Source: Candidatus Acidiferrales bacterium
GTDB lineage: Bacteria; Acidobacteriota; Terriglobia; Acidiferrales; UBA7541
Direction: 5' to 3'
DNA length: 61,316 bases
NCBI GenBank assembly: GCA_030037525.1
Contig: JASHRC010000275.1
Span: forward strand, 1-61,316
A model generated the notes under the pieces. The model saw only the letters and a list, made by a program, of their open reading frames with translations, had not been told where the DNA came from and made no database searches. The translations under genes were made by a program, and so were the position numbers. Position 1 is the stretch's first letter; each line of letters begins with the position of its first letter. Shown one piece after another: positions 16,389 to 25,354 of the stretch.

Positions 16389-17891
16389 ATGGCGACTACA
16401 ACGCAGGCGATTCCGGTAGACGAAAATGTGAGTAAGTATGTCGCGAAGGCGCGACCCATGCTGATCAACGGGAAATGGGTGAACGCCGCCTCGGGCAAGA
16501 CGTTCCCGACCTACAATCCGGCCACTGGCGAAATCCTCGCTCACGTCGTCGAAGGCGACCGGGAAGACATCGACCGCGCGGTAGCAGCCGCGCGCACCGC
16601 CTTCGACAAAGGCCCCTGGCGGAAACTTTCACCGTCCGAGCGCGCCCGCCTCGTGTGGAAACTGGCCGATCTGCTCGAGAAACATGCTGAGGAGTTCGCT
16701 CAGCTGGAGTGTCTCAACCAGGGCAAGCCGCTGACCCTTGCCCGCGTCGCCGACATACCCGTTTCCATCGACCAGCTGCGTTACTACGCGGGCTGGGCTA
16801 CGAAGATCGAGGGAAACACGATCCCTCTTTCCATGCAGGGCGGTGGAAAATTCCTTGCCTACACACTGCGCGAGCCGATCGGCGTGGTCGGCCAGATCAT
16901 TCCCTGGAACTTTCCGCTGATCATGGCTACGTTGAAACTGGGCCCGGCGCTCGCTGTCGGCTGCACGGTGGTCTTGAAGCCCGCTGAGCAAACTCCACTG
17001 ACTGCGCTGCGGTTGGGCGAATTGATTCAGGAAGCCGGTTTCCCGGAAGGCGTCGTCAACATCGTGCCAGGCTACGGCGAAACAGCGGGGGCGGCGCTGG
17101 CGGCGCATCCCCATGTCGACAAGATCGCGTTCACTGGGTCCACAGAAGTGGGGAAGCTGATCGTCCATGCCGCAGCTGGAAACTTGAAAAAGGTCTCGCT
17201 CGAATTGGGGGGAAAGTCCCCCAACATCGTTTTTCAGGATGCGGAAATCGATAGCGCCATCCCCGGCGCTGCCAACGCCATCTTCTTCAACCAGGGCCAA
17301 GTCTGCTGCGCGGGATCGCGGCTCTACGTCGAAGACAAGCAATTCGACAAGGTAGTCGATGGCGTGTCGCAGATCGCATCGAAGCTCCGGATTGGTCCGG
17401 GCATGGAGTCCACGACCCAAATAGGTCCGCTCGTATCTGAGGAGCAACTCAATCGTGTTTGTGGTTATCTCGAGTCGGGATATTCGGAAGGAGCCCGGGC
17501 TGCCGTCGGTGGCAAACGCCACGGCGCGAAAGGCTACTTCGTGGAGCCGACCATTCTGGTCAACACGAACGAGAAAATGAAAGTCGTGCGCGAAGAAATC
17601 TTCGGGCCGGTTGTCACGGTGATGCCGTTCCAGGACCTCGATGATCTGGTGGGCAAGGCCAACGACACACCGTATGGGCTGGCGGCGGCGGTTTGGACGC
17701 GCGACATCAAAAAGGCTCACCACATCGCGGCGGAACTTCGCGCGGGAACGGTCTGGATCAATTGCTACGGCGTTCTCGATTCGGCGATGCCGTTCGGCGG
17801 ATACAAACAGTCCGGGTGGGGCCGCGAAATGGGCCACCAGATGCTCGAGCTCTACACAGAGGTCAAGTCGGTTTGCACGCCCATCTCATAA
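16389..17891 (+). CDS. NAD(P)-dependent aldehyde dehydrogenase
   Basis: A full-length 500-residue ALDH. The Rossmann region has GVVGQIIPWNFPLIM and KPAEQTPLTAL, the GxTxxG motif is FTGSTEVGKL, the general base Glu is in SLELGGKSPN and the nucleophile Cys is in FNQGQVCCAGSR; EEIFGPVV and the C-terminal WINCYGVLDSAMPFGGYKQS complete the set. AAGGAGGAAAG precedes the ATG. Sequence style is that of the broad phenylacetaldehyde/betaine-type ALDHs. Next to the benzoyl-CoA genes it might oxidise an aromatic aldehyde to the acid, but that is inference. Confidence 0.92.
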   Translation: MATTTQAIPVDENVSKYVAKARPMLINGKWVNAASGKTFPTYNPATGEILAHVVEGDREDIDRAVAAARTAFDKGPWRKLSPSERARLVWKLADLLEKHAEEFAQLECLNQGKPLTLARVADIPVSIDQLRYYAGWATKIEGNTIPLSMQGGGKFLAYTLREPIGVVGQIIPWNFPLIMATLKLGPALAVGCTVVLKPAEQTPLTALRLGELIQEAGFPEGVVNIVPGYGETAGAALAAHPHVDKIAFTGSTEVGKLIVHAAAGNLKKVSLELGGKSPNIVFQDAEIDSAIPGAANAIFFNQGQVCCAGSRLYVEDKQFDKVVDGVSQIASKLRIGPGMESTTQIGPLVSEEQLNRVCGYLESGYSEGARAAVGGKRHGAKGYFVEPTILVNTNEKMKVVREEIFGPVVTVMPFQDLDDLVGKANDTPYGLAAAVWTRDIKKAHHIAAELRAGTVWINCYGVLDSAMPFGGYKQSGWGREMGHQMLELYTEVKSVCTPIS

Positions 17892-18257
17892 CGTCGGCGT
17901 GTGGAGAACCCAGAATTTTGACGCGCTGCCGTCGAAGTGTAGGCGAGCCGCTGGCGGCACGACACAAAAAACAGTCAACTTTGCGGGATTCCGCGGAGCT
18001 TTTTCTTCGGCTGCTGATTTGCGTCGGGCCCCTTGCCGCGCAGTCAGGTGCCTGTGATTCCTAAGCTGGGTCTGCTGCATCGTGAGAAGAGAAGCTGCTC
18101 TCTGCGGCAGATAGGAAAGCTACTGGGACCAGAAGATCGGGCCCTACTTGGTCCAATTGGCAAACGAAAGGAAGCTTTCGCGCAGCACATTCCTTTGACG
18201 CATAATGTACACTCGGCCGTCCGAGCCTCCGGCAAATGCCCAGATCACTTTCTGAAT
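17892..18257. other. Intergenic upstream of had, no gene recognised
   Basis: Together with the control site at 18258 this forms the gap between the aldehyde dehydrogenase and had. Frames on both strands are short and composition-driven. No terminator hairpin stood out. Confidence 0.35.
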
Positions 18258-18271
18258 GTGACGGTCGTCAC
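18258..18271. promoter_or_regulatory. Crp/Fnr-type palindrome upstream of had
   Basis: GTGACGGTCGTCAC is a perfect GTGA-N6-TCAC dyad, 51 bases before the had start. An AT-rich TCATATCG lies about 30 bases downstream of its centre, where a -10 element would sit if the site were a class II activator site. One of five copies in the window, all in control regions. Confidence 0.6.
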
Positions 18272-18322
18272 CGCCTCGCGCCCGAGCATCTCATATCGTG
18301 ACGGCTATCCACGATTGAGCGA

Positions 18323-19429
18323 GTGAGGTGGAAATTGACGAGTGTACAGGGGGCGCACGGGTTTCAACTAACCGCCTCGAATACGACTTTGCAGCCTTGC
18401 ACACTCCCGGTCCTGACCCCAGGCCCTGACCAAGTTATCGTAGAGGTTGCAGGTTGCGGTGTCTGCCATACCGACCTCGCCTTTACGTTCGACGGGGTTC
18501 CCACGCGTCACGCCCTGCCCTTGGTCCTTGGCCATGAGATCTCGGGGAGAGTCGTCGCCGCGGGCGAAAATGCATCTTCCTGGCTCGGACGACCGGTGAT
18601 TGTCCCCGCGGTAATCCCGTGCGGATCGTGCCCGGCATGCCGGGCGGGTCAGCCGACAATCTGTCGTCAGCAGTTCATGCCGGGCAATGACGGCGATGGC
18701 GGTTTTGCCACCCATGTTCTGGTGCCGTCTCGCGGGCTATGTACTGTGCCCGAAATTCTGCCACCTGGGCTCACGCTGGAGATGTTGTCGGTCGTTGCGG
18801 ATGCGGTGACCACGCCTTATGAAGCGATCCGCAGGGCCGAACTGGGGTCGCAGGACGTGGCTGTAATCGTGGGCGTCGGTGGCATAGGCGGATTCGCAGT
18901 GCAAATTGCGGCCGCGCGGGGTGCCGCAGTGGCTGCCATTGACATCGACAGCGAACGACTGGAACTGGCCGGCCGGCACGGCGCTGGACTCCTGCTGGAT
19001 GCCAGCTCGACCGACCTCAAGGGTTTGAAAGCCGCTATTCGCGCATTCGTCCGTGCATCCGGGCGCGTTGCGATGGGCTTGAAGATTTTCGAAATGAGCG
19101 GCACGCCGGCCGGACAAGCCACTGCGTTTGGACTGCTGGATCACGGTGCCTATCTTGCAGTCGTCGGTTTCACGCCCAAACCTGTCGAGATTCGGCTATC
19201 CAATCTCATGGCGTTCGACGCAATCGCACGGGGAAACTGGGGTTGCCCGCCGGACCAGTATCCTGCTGCGCTGAGGCTCATACTGGATGGCAAGGTCGTC
19301 CTCACTCCGTTTGTCGAACTCCATCCACTGGAGGAAGCGCCCGCGATTTTCGAGGCCGTCAGGGGGCACGCGATCCGACGGCGAGTTATTTTGCAGCCGA
19401 ACCAAAACCAGGGAGCGCACAGACCATGA
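18323..19429 (+). CDS. had: 6-hydroxycyclohex-1-ene-1-carbonyl-CoA dehydrogenase
   Basis: A 368-residue zinc alcohol dehydrogenase. The catalytic zinc site shows as Cys and His in GCGVCHTDLAF and GHEISGRVVAAGE; the structural zinc Cys cluster is CGSCPACRAGQPTIC; the NAD fold is IVGVGGIGGFAVQIAAARGA. Length and order match Had of the benzoyl-CoA pathway, which oxidises the hydroxylated ring product of Dch to the 6-oxo compound with NAD. The identification rests on the direct had-oah-dch order with ATGA overlaps. The start is GTG at 18323; a TTG at 18335 is possible. Confidence 0.85.
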   Translation: MRWKLTSVQGAHGFQLTASNTTLQPCTLPVLTPGPDQVIVEVAGCGVCHTDLAFTFDGVPTRHALPLVLGHEISGRVVAAGENASSWLGRPVIVPAVIPCGSCPACRAGQPTICRQQFMPGNDGDGGFATHVLVPSRGLCTVPEILPPGLTLEMLSVVADAVTTPYEAIRRAELGSQDVAVIVGVGGIGGFAVQIAAARGAAVAAIDIDSERLELAGRHGAGLLLDASSTDLKGLKAAIRAFVRASGRVAMGLKIFEMSGTPAGQATAFGLLDHGAYLAVVGFTPKPVEIRLSNLMAFDAIARGNWGCPPDQYPAALRLILDGKVVLTPFVELHPLEEAPAIFEAVRGHAIRRRVILQPNQNQGAHRP

Positions 19430-20541
19430 AGAATCACAATTTAGTTGAGGCCATTTCTCCGCGCGAGATACTCGTTGAGTCGAGACCTGCCCGCGATCGG
19501 CTCGGCAAGGCCGTGGACGGTCTGCACAATGTGTGGATCACACTCAACAACCCAAATGAACTCAATAGCTATACCACTTCCATGGCCAAGGAAGTGATTC
19601 TGGCGCTGCGGGAGGCGAGCAACGATCGCGCGGCAGTGGCCGTAGTCCTGACCGGAGCGGGCACGCGCGCATTCTGTAGCGGTGGAAACACCCGGGAATA
19701 TGCGGAGCAGTATGCAGGGGCGCCCGGTGAATACCGACAGTACATGCGTCTTTTCAACGACATGGTTTCCACCCTTCTCCAGTGCGACAAGCCTGTGATC
19801 TGCCGCGTCAATGGCATACGCGTAGGCGGTGGCCAGGAGATCGGAATGGCTTGCGATTTCTCGATCGCGAGCGATCTCGCTCTTTTCAGTCAGGCCGGAC
19901 CGAAGCACGGCTCCGCTCCCGACGGCGGCAGCACGGACTTTCTTCCGGTCTTGGTGGGCATCGAGCGAGCCATGTACAGCGGGACCCTTTGCGAAACGTG
20001 GAGCGCCCACCGTTTCTACTGGCTCGGCGGACTTACCCAAATTGTTCCCGCGTTGAAAGTCGAGGGACGTTGGGTGGCGAATCCTCTGGTCGTGACCGAC
20101 CGCGTTTTGGACGAGTATGGCAGGTTGGTGATGGGGGAGTGGAAAAGCGGACAAGCACGTGAAGACGGGAAAGCCCTGCTGGCGAAAGGTACTACGGATC
20201 TTTCCTTGCTCGATGAGGCCGTCGAGCAGATGTGCACAAAGCTTCTCTATACGATGCCTGACTGTCTCATCAAGACGATCGAAAGTCTTCGCAAGCACAA
20301 ACTCGTGCATTGGGATAAGAACCGCGAAACCAATCGCGCTTGGCTCTCCCTGAACATGATGACGGAAGCCAACGCAGGTTTCCGGGCCTTTCACTACGGA
20401 AACAAGGAAGAACGCGAAGTGAATTTCATTCGTCTTCGGCAGCGGCTTGCCGAAGGCGCGCGCTGGAGCGAAGAACTTGTCCAGGAGATCGCCCCGTGGG
20501 TGACAGAGCCTTCTAAGGCGGCACGAGGATTCACTCCATGA
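19426..20541 (+). CDS. oah: 6-oxocyclohex-1-ene-1-carbonyl-CoA hydrolase (ring opening)
   Basis: A 371-residue crotonase-superfamily protein of the Oah/BamA type, about 100 residues longer than an ordinary enoyl-CoA hydratase. Distinctive stretches: FCSGGNTREYAEQYAGAPGE, the oxyanion segment NGIRVGGGQEIGMACDFSIA, SQAGPKHGSAPDGGSTDFLP and LCETWSAHRFYWLGGL. It adds water and cleaves the ring ketone to an open-chain hydroxy-dicarboxyl-CoA, the committed ring-opening step. It overlaps had by ATGA and dch by ATGA, so the three are translationally coupled. Confidence 0.9.
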   Translation: MKNHNLVEAISPREILVESRPARDRLGKAVDGLHNVWITLNNPNELNSYTTSMAKEVILALREASNDRAAVAVVLTGAGTRAFCSGGNTREYAEQYAGAPGEYRQYMRLFNDMVSTLLQCDKPVICRVNGIRVGGGQEIGMACDFSIASDLALFSQAGPKHGSAPDGGSTDFLPVLVGIERAMYSGTLCETWSAHRFYWLGGLTQIVPALKVEGRWVANPLVVTDRVLDEYGRLVMGEWKSGQAREDGKALLAKGTTDLSLLDEAVEQMCTKLLYTMPDCLIKTIESLRKHKLVHWDKNRETNRAWLSLNMMTEANAGFRAFHYGNKEEREVNFIRLRQRLAEGARWSEELVQEIAPWVTEPSKAARGFTP

Positions 20542-21311
20542 CAAGCGAGTATCGAACCATCGAAAGCGAGTTCGAGAGGGAAGTGGCCAGAATCACGCTG
20601 AATCAGCCACCTCTCAACATCATGGACATTGCGATGCTGGGAGAGTTGCAGAGCGCTCTGGCGCGCGTCCATTCTGAGAAGCTGGCCAAGGTTCTCGTCA
20701 TCGACCATAAGGGAAAGGCCTTCTCGGCCGGAGTGTCCATTCAGGAACATACGCCCGCAAAAGTTTCGGAGATGATCGAGAAGTTTCACGGTATCTTCCG
20801 CCTGCTCAACTCCCTCGCCCTGCCGACACTCGCTCTTGTGGATGGAATGGCACTGGGAGGCGGTTGCGAGCTGGCTACTTTTTGCGACATCGTCATTGCT
20901 TCGGATCGGGCGACGTTCGGGCAGCCAGAGATCAAGGTAGGGGTCTTTCCACCGGTGGCCGCGGTCATTTTTCCACACCTGGTGGGCCGAAACCGGGCGC
21001 TGGAATTGCTGTTGAGCGGAGAAGTCATCGAAGCTGCTGAAGCAAAGGCGATCGGTCTTATTAACAGGGTCTTTCCGGCCGACGGTTTCCACGAGAAGGC
21101 AGACAACTTCGTCGAAAAGCTCACCTCGCTTAGCTGCCCCGTGCTGAAGTTGACCAAGCGGGCCGTGGACCGGGCTCTCTACGCCACTGTGAGCGACGCT
21201 CTCCGTTCGGTCGAGGACCTCTATCTTGGCGAACTAATGCAGACCGCAGACGCGCACGAGGGCCTGAACGCTTATCTGGAAAAGCGCAAGCCCGTCTGGA
21301 AAAACAGGTAG
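20538..21311 (+). CDS. dch: Cyclohexa-1,5-diene-1-carbonyl-CoA hydratase
   Basis: A 257-residue crotonase. The first oxyanion loop is KAFSAGVSIQEHTPAKVSEM; the second is DGMALGGGCELATFCD; the catalytic-region Glu lies in FGQPEIKVGVFPPVAA. The FPPVAAVIFPHLVG stretch replaces the PGAGGTQRL of ordinary hydratases and is seen in Dch proteins. It hydrates the dienoyl-CoA made by benzoyl-CoA reductase. Last gene of the had-oah-dch run; its start overlaps the oah stop. Confidence 0.87.
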   Translation: MTSEYRTIESEFEREVARITLNQPPLNIMDIAMLGELQSALARVHSEKLAKVLVIDHKGKAFSAGVSIQEHTPAKVSEMIEKFHGIFRLLNSLALPTLALVDGMALGGGCELATFCDIVIASDRATFGQPEIKVGVFPPVAAVIFPHLVGRNRALELLLSGEVIEAAEAKAIGLINRVFPADGFHEKADNFVEKLTSLSCPVLKLTKRAVDRALYATVSDALRSVEDLYLGELMQTADAHEGLNAYLEKRKPVWKNR

Positions 21312-21366
21312 CGCTGGGGCTCGCGCAATCGTTGCGCGGTCTAGGATCAAGCGCTCGGCGCCACCC

Positions 21367-21633
21367 CTAGACAGTTCTTTCCCGTTCCTGCACGCTGAGG
21401 ATTGGCGCAGCTTGAACCTCTGTAGTTTTCCCGTCGAGCGAATCGAGCCGCGGTGCCATGGGGACCAACTGGATGGCCGGCGGCATGCCCTTGGGGTTGA
21501 GCGTGTGAATCTTTCCGCCGCCCGAGTTCACAGAGGTCTTAGCTTTTGCTGGCCCAGCCAGAGCGGGAGAACCAGCCAAGACAGCCGGAGAAACACCCAG
21601 TAGCGACAGCAGTTTGCGCCAATTGATTTTCAT
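21367..21633 (-). pseudogene. Truncated UGSC-family protein
   Basis: An 88-residue frame with a leader (MKINWRKLLSLLGVSPAVLA) then HTLNPKGMPPAIQLVPMAPR and LDSLDGKT. That second segment is the conserved start of UGSC-motif (seleno)proteins, which continue with a sheet and the Cys/Sec motif. Here likeness stops after GKT and the frame ends about 20 residues later, so the functional part is missing. It may be a short expressed peptide but is most likely a remnant. Confidence 0.5.
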
Positions 21634-21699
21634 TGGCCGCTCCTAGTTGTGCGATCAGTGCACCTCGCGCGGCGGCAGTAGCCGGCAAGCTGCACCAGT

Positions 21700-21960
21700 A
21701 TGGAGACCGTTCCTACGGCATTTCGGTTACGGTGGGGTGAAGGCTGGTGGCCTGTTGGAGCGCGCGGTTCAGCATTACACAAATGCGCGGTTTGCCGTTG
21801 ACCATGCAGGTGATATTGCCCCTGGATCGCCTCCCACAGCGTTTGGCCCGTATCGACGTCGAAGGCGCGAAATCGGCGGCTCATGCCCCCGTGAGAAACC
21901 AGGCCGCCTGCGGTAATGAGCATGCGCCTTTCCGGGAGCGCGGCCGAGGGCAAATCTCTC
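21700..21960 (-). pseudogene. PQQ-dependent dehydrogenase C-terminal remnant
   Basis: The minus strand reads GGLVSHGGMSRRFRAFDVDT then GQTLWEAI, a tryptophan-docking blade of quinoprotein alcohol dehydrogenases. After EAI the likeness moves to another frame, NITCMVNGKPRICVM, equal to the usual IT-Y-x-VNGKQYIAVM. A frameshift and loss of all upstream blades show a dead gene. 21961-22220 carries only the porin leader region. Confidence 0.6.
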
Positions 21961-22220
21961 CTTGTTCGGGCCACCGGACGAATCGGTTTGTAACACAGAA
22001 TTCACATTCAAGTCACAGGACATTCATTGTAAATGCTTTAAGGTCCGCGTGTCCGTAAGTCTTGCTGCAGCGGCATCGGAAAAACTTCACCAGGGTGGGT
22101 CTCCGAAGCGGCGAGTCGGGCATCGCGTCGTGAGCAGGAGAAGGGGCGTAGGTTTCTACGGTGTCATCTCAGCCCCTTTTGTGGACGCCGGCGGTTCAGA
22201 ATCAATTCAAGGAGGAATGA

Positions 22221-24209
22221 ATGCGAGCACTTGCTACGTGTATTGTTGCCCTGTGCTTGGCTGCGTCGCCCATGCTGGCGAGAGCGGCTGGGCCGGATGA
22301 AAACGACAATCGGGGAGGAGGGGGACCAACGACTCAACCAGCTGCGGGATCGAAGGCCGATCCGGCACCATCGGCGTCACCATCGAGCGCAGAGCTGGAA
22401 AATGAACTGCGGGAGGTGCGTGAACTTCTGGAGGCTCAGACCAGGGAGATTGCCGAGCAGCAGCAGCGAATGGAGTTGCTGGAAGAGGAACTCCGCGCCG
22501 CGAAGGGGGCTGGCGCCCTAGACCCTGCGGAACCCTCGGCGAGTGCCTCGCCAGTCAATGCCGCGGTTACAGAGAACGGGGGCGCCCAGGCCGAAAACCC
22601 CGAGGAGCCGCTTTCGATCCATTTCAAGGGAATTACCCTCACACCGGGGGGCTTCGCGGCGGCAGAAACGGTGTGGCGGCAAAAGGCCTTGGCTTCCGAC
22701 GTGAACACGCCGTTCAACTCTGTTCCGTACAATGGATCGTCGAACGCACACATTTCCGAATTTCAGGCAAGCGGCCGCCAGTCGCGCATTGCCATGCTCA
22801 TGCAAGGCCAACTCAGCAGCGTGAAGATCGGCAGCTACTATGAAGCTGACTTTCTTTCTGCCGGGACGACATCGAATTCCAATCAAAGCAACAGCTACAC
22901 GTTTCGGCAGCGGCAGTTCTGGGCACAAGCCGCGTTCAACAGTGGCTGGACGTTCACAGGCGGACAGCAGTGGAGCTTGATTACCGAGACGACTCACGGC
23001 ATGGACAACCGCACCGAGGCCTTGCCGATGACCATCGATGCGCAGTACAACGTCGGTTTTAGCTGGGCGCGCCAGTTCGGCGCTCGGCTGACCTATGACA
23101 TTAGCAACAAGGTCTGGTTGGGATTCGCGGTAGAAGAATCTCAGCCCACCCTGACCGTGCACGGAAATCCGACCGCGCAGGCTGCCGGCACCACAGTCTG
23201 CGTGCCTCCGGCGGCGCCCGCCCCTCTCTCATGCGCCACGACCGCGACCGTCAACCTCAACCCCACCTACAACAACTTCCTGTTGGGTGCATTCGGCGCC
23301 AGCGGTGGCCTCTACAATCCGGCGAACAACTATGGCTATAACTACGCCCCGGATTTCGTGCTGAAGGCGGTTTTTGAGCCAGGCTTCGGCCACTACGAGG
23401 TGTTTGGTCTGCTCTCGTCCTTCCACGACCGCATCTTCCCTTGCATTCCGATAACCGGTGCGGCGGTTCCGGCTGGCTGCCCCTCGACCACTTCCGGCCT
23501 GAACGCGTCGAACAACGCAGCAGAGGGAGGCGGCGTCGGTGCGAACGCTCGCTGGAACCTTTTCGCGAAAAAGGTTGATTTGGGTGCTCATTTCTTCGGC
23601 GGCGCAGGCATTGGGCGCTACGGCTCAGGCCAATTGTCAGACTTAACGGTTCGTCCCAACGGATCGCTGGTTCCTATTCACAACTTCCAGGCTCTCGGCA
23701 CCTTCCAGCTCCATCCCACCGCAAAACTGGACATCTACACGAACGTCGGCGGAGAGTTCGAAGAACGCACTGCCTACGTGAAATCTAACTCTGGCGTGTT
23801 TTCACCTTGTGTGGAGGCTAAAAGCGGTTCAGGCATTTGCAACGAGGGGTATGGCTACGAAGCCCTGAATAACTCCGGCTGCTGGACGGAAACCCTGCCC
23901 GTCACCGGGCCGGCTACCAACACCAACCTAGGCGTTCCCACCGGCATCGGCGGGACGACCGGTTTCGTCCCGGGACCGCTCGGCAACTGCACCGGCGACA
24001 CACGCAATCTGATTGAGGGAACGCTCGGGTTCTGGTATCGCTTCTACAAGGGCCCGCGGGGAACCTTCCAGTACGGGATGCAGTATTCCAACTGGGTGCG
24101 CAACTCGTGGCGCGGAGTGGGAAGCACTACGATCCCGATCGCAGCCAGTGGTCAACCCCACGCCGACAATAACATGGTGTTGAGTTCGTTCCGCTACTAC
24201 CTGCCATAG
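22221..24209 (+). CDS. Outer-membrane porin with N-terminal coiled coil
   Basis: A 662-residue protein. The signal peptide ends near MLARAAGPDE; a Pro/Ala/Ser linker follows; residues about 55-95 form a coiled coil (ELENELREVRELLEAQ, QQQRMELLEEELRAAKG); the rest is a large beta-barrel with many aromatic/Gly strands (FWAQAAFNSGWTFTGGQQWS, VWLGFAVEESQPTLTVHG) and ends in SSFRYYLP. This layout recurs in Acidobacteria. The coiled coil could anchor the trimer to peptidoglycan. AAGGAGGAATGA is before the ATG; a strong hairpin follows the stop. Probable uptake channel; substrate not known. Confidence 0.75.
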   Translation: MRALATCIVALCLAASPMLARAAGPDENDNRGGGGPTTQPAAGSKADPAPSASPSSAELENELREVRELLEAQTREIAEQQQRMELLEEELRAAKGAGALDPAEPSASASPVNAAVTENGGAQAENPEEPLSIHFKGITLTPGGFAAAETVWRQKALASDVNTPFNSVPYNGSSNAHISEFQASGRQSRIAMLMQGQLSSVKIGSYYEADFLSAGTTSNSNQSNSYTFRQRQFWAQAAFNSGWTFTGGQQWSLITETTHGMDNRTEALPMTIDAQYNVGFSWARQFGARLTYDISNKVWLGFAVEESQPTLTVHGNPTAQAAGTTVCVPPAAPAPLSCATTATVNLNPTYNNFLLGAFGASGGLYNPANNYGYNYAPDFVLKAVFEPGFGHYEVFGLLSSFHDRIFPCIPITGAAVPAGCPSTTSGLNASNNAAEGGGVGANARWNLFAKKVDLGAHFFGGAGIGRYGSGQLSDLTVRPNGSLVPIHNFQALGTFQLHPTAKLDIYTNVGGEFEERTAYVKSNSGVFSPCVEAKSGSGICNEGYGYEALNNSGCWTETLPVTGPATNTNLGVPTGIGGTTGFVPGPLGNCTGDTRNLIEGTLGFWYRFYKGPRGTFQYGMQYSNWVRNSWRGVGSTTIPIAASGQPHADNNMVLSSFRYYLP

Positions 24210-24229
24210 ATGGTCTGACAACTGGAACC

Positions 24230-24252
24230 GAGGGGCGGGACACCCGCCCCTC
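24230..24252 (+). terminator. Hairpin after the porin gene
   Basis: A perfect 10-base inverted repeat, GAGGGGCGGG and CCCGCCCCTC, around a 3-base loop starts 20 bases after the porin stop. The stem is very stable; only a short CGTTTCC follows, so it is a terminator-like structure without a full U-tract. Confidence 0.65.
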
Positions 24253-24499
24253 CGTTTCCTAAGCGGCCTTCCCCGTGTTGCTCGTGACGGAATCTCCCGC
24301 TTGGTTGCCCCTTTCTTTCTCTCGCTCGGCAGTGCTCGAGCGCCTCTGGTGAAGAGAATCCAATCGCATCTACTTTTCTTATCAATCCGTGTTAAATGGC
24401 CTAGCCCAGCGATCCGCAAGCGGCAGCACAGTTTCCGAACCCCACACAGGCTGGAGGATCCCGATGGTCCGTTGCGGAGTAGGCTTGCGCGGGCGAACG

Positions 24500-24630
24500 C
24501 ACCAGATTAAGGGACCGAGTGTCGAGCGGCTCGCAGTCTTGAGCGACGGCATATTCGCGGTAGCGATGAGCTTCTCGTTTTGGTGTTCCCGCCGCAGAGG
24601 CCGATCGCAGCGGGAAATCCGGTTTACACG
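24500..24630 (+). pseudogene. TMEM175-like channel remnant
   Basis: The plus strand reads SVERLAVLSDGIFAVAMSF, close to the hallmark FSDGVFAIA(I/M)TLLVL of the TMEM175/DUF1211 potassium channels. The expected LLVL follows only in another frame (LLVLVFPPQRP), and no later membrane segments appear. A dead fragment. Nothing else was recognised in 24253-24696. Confidence 0.5.
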
Positions 24631-24696
24631 TCAGAGCAGTAAAGGTAGGATGTCGGATTCGCGATCAGAATCCTTTTCGATCATAAAGAGGACGGA

Positions 24697-25314
24697 TTGT
24701 CGCGCCCTGCGCCTGGTTCGAGCCTTTACCTTTCTGTGGTAATAGCGATCGGGGTGGCCGCTCTGGGGCTGGCCATTTTAGAAAGAGCGTTGTCCGCCGA
24801 GGCGATGAGCGCTGCCGAGGAAGAGAGCTCGGGAGCTTTTACTCCCGCCCATCCCACCCTCTACGATGCGGTTCGCGAATTTTTCGAGATCCGCTCGAAA
24901 CCAGTCCAGCCGATTGCTTATACGCACAAAGTGCATCTGGCCAATGGCATGCAATGCACCGATTGTCATGTAGGTGTTGACCAGGGACCCGATGCCAGAA
25001 TCCCCAGCGTCAATTTCTGCATGACCTGCCACCAGGTCATTGCCACCCAACAGCCGGAAATCAAGAAACTGGCGGCCTATAAGGCGCGAGGCGAAGACGT
25101 TCCCTGGCAACGCGTTTACGGCTTTGAACGCTCGGCGCACGTGAAGTTCAATCATGCGCCGCACATTCGCGCTGGAGTAGATTGTTCGGTTTGCCACGGC
25201 GATATGAGGCAGCAGACGGTGGCGGAACGAAAAGTGGATCACACCATGGGGTTTTGCGTCAGTTGTCATCAGCAAAAAAACGCCTCGGTGGATTGCGTGA
25301 CTTGTCATTTCTGA
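24697..25314 (+). CDS. Pentaheme c-type cytochrome (ActA-like)
   Basis: A 205-residue protein with an N-terminal membrane anchor (SLYLSVVIAIGVAALGLAIL) and five CxxCH heme motifs: CTDCH, CMTCH, CSVCH, CVSCH and CVTCH. Extra His residues (THKVH, FNHAPH, VDHTMGF) can be the distal ligands, as in cytochrome c3/c7-type proteins. Five hemes and gene order match ActA of alternative complex III and the cytochrome of Qrc-type complexes. It would pass electrons from the MopB/Fe-S/NrfD module at the outer face of the membrane. TTG start with AAAGAGGA upstream. Confidence 0.85.
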   Translation: MSRPAPGSSLYLSVVIAIGVAALGLAILERALSAEAMSAAEEESSGAFTPAHPTLYDAVREFFEIRSKPVQPIAYTHKVHLANGMQCTDCHVGVDQGPDARIPSVNFCMTCHQVIATQQPEIKKLAAYKARGEDVPWQRVYGFERSAHVKFNHAPHIRAGVDCSVCHGDMRQQTVAERKVDHTMGFCVSCHQQKNASVDCVTCHF

Positions 25315-25354
25315 CGGGTGGTTGGGCGGCGCCCGGAATCGCTTTCGAGGATCT

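Noticed and set aside
19243-19425. Longer N-terminus for oah
   Set aside because: The extra 61 codons overlap had in another frame; the ATG at 19426 gives the family length and an ATGA junction.
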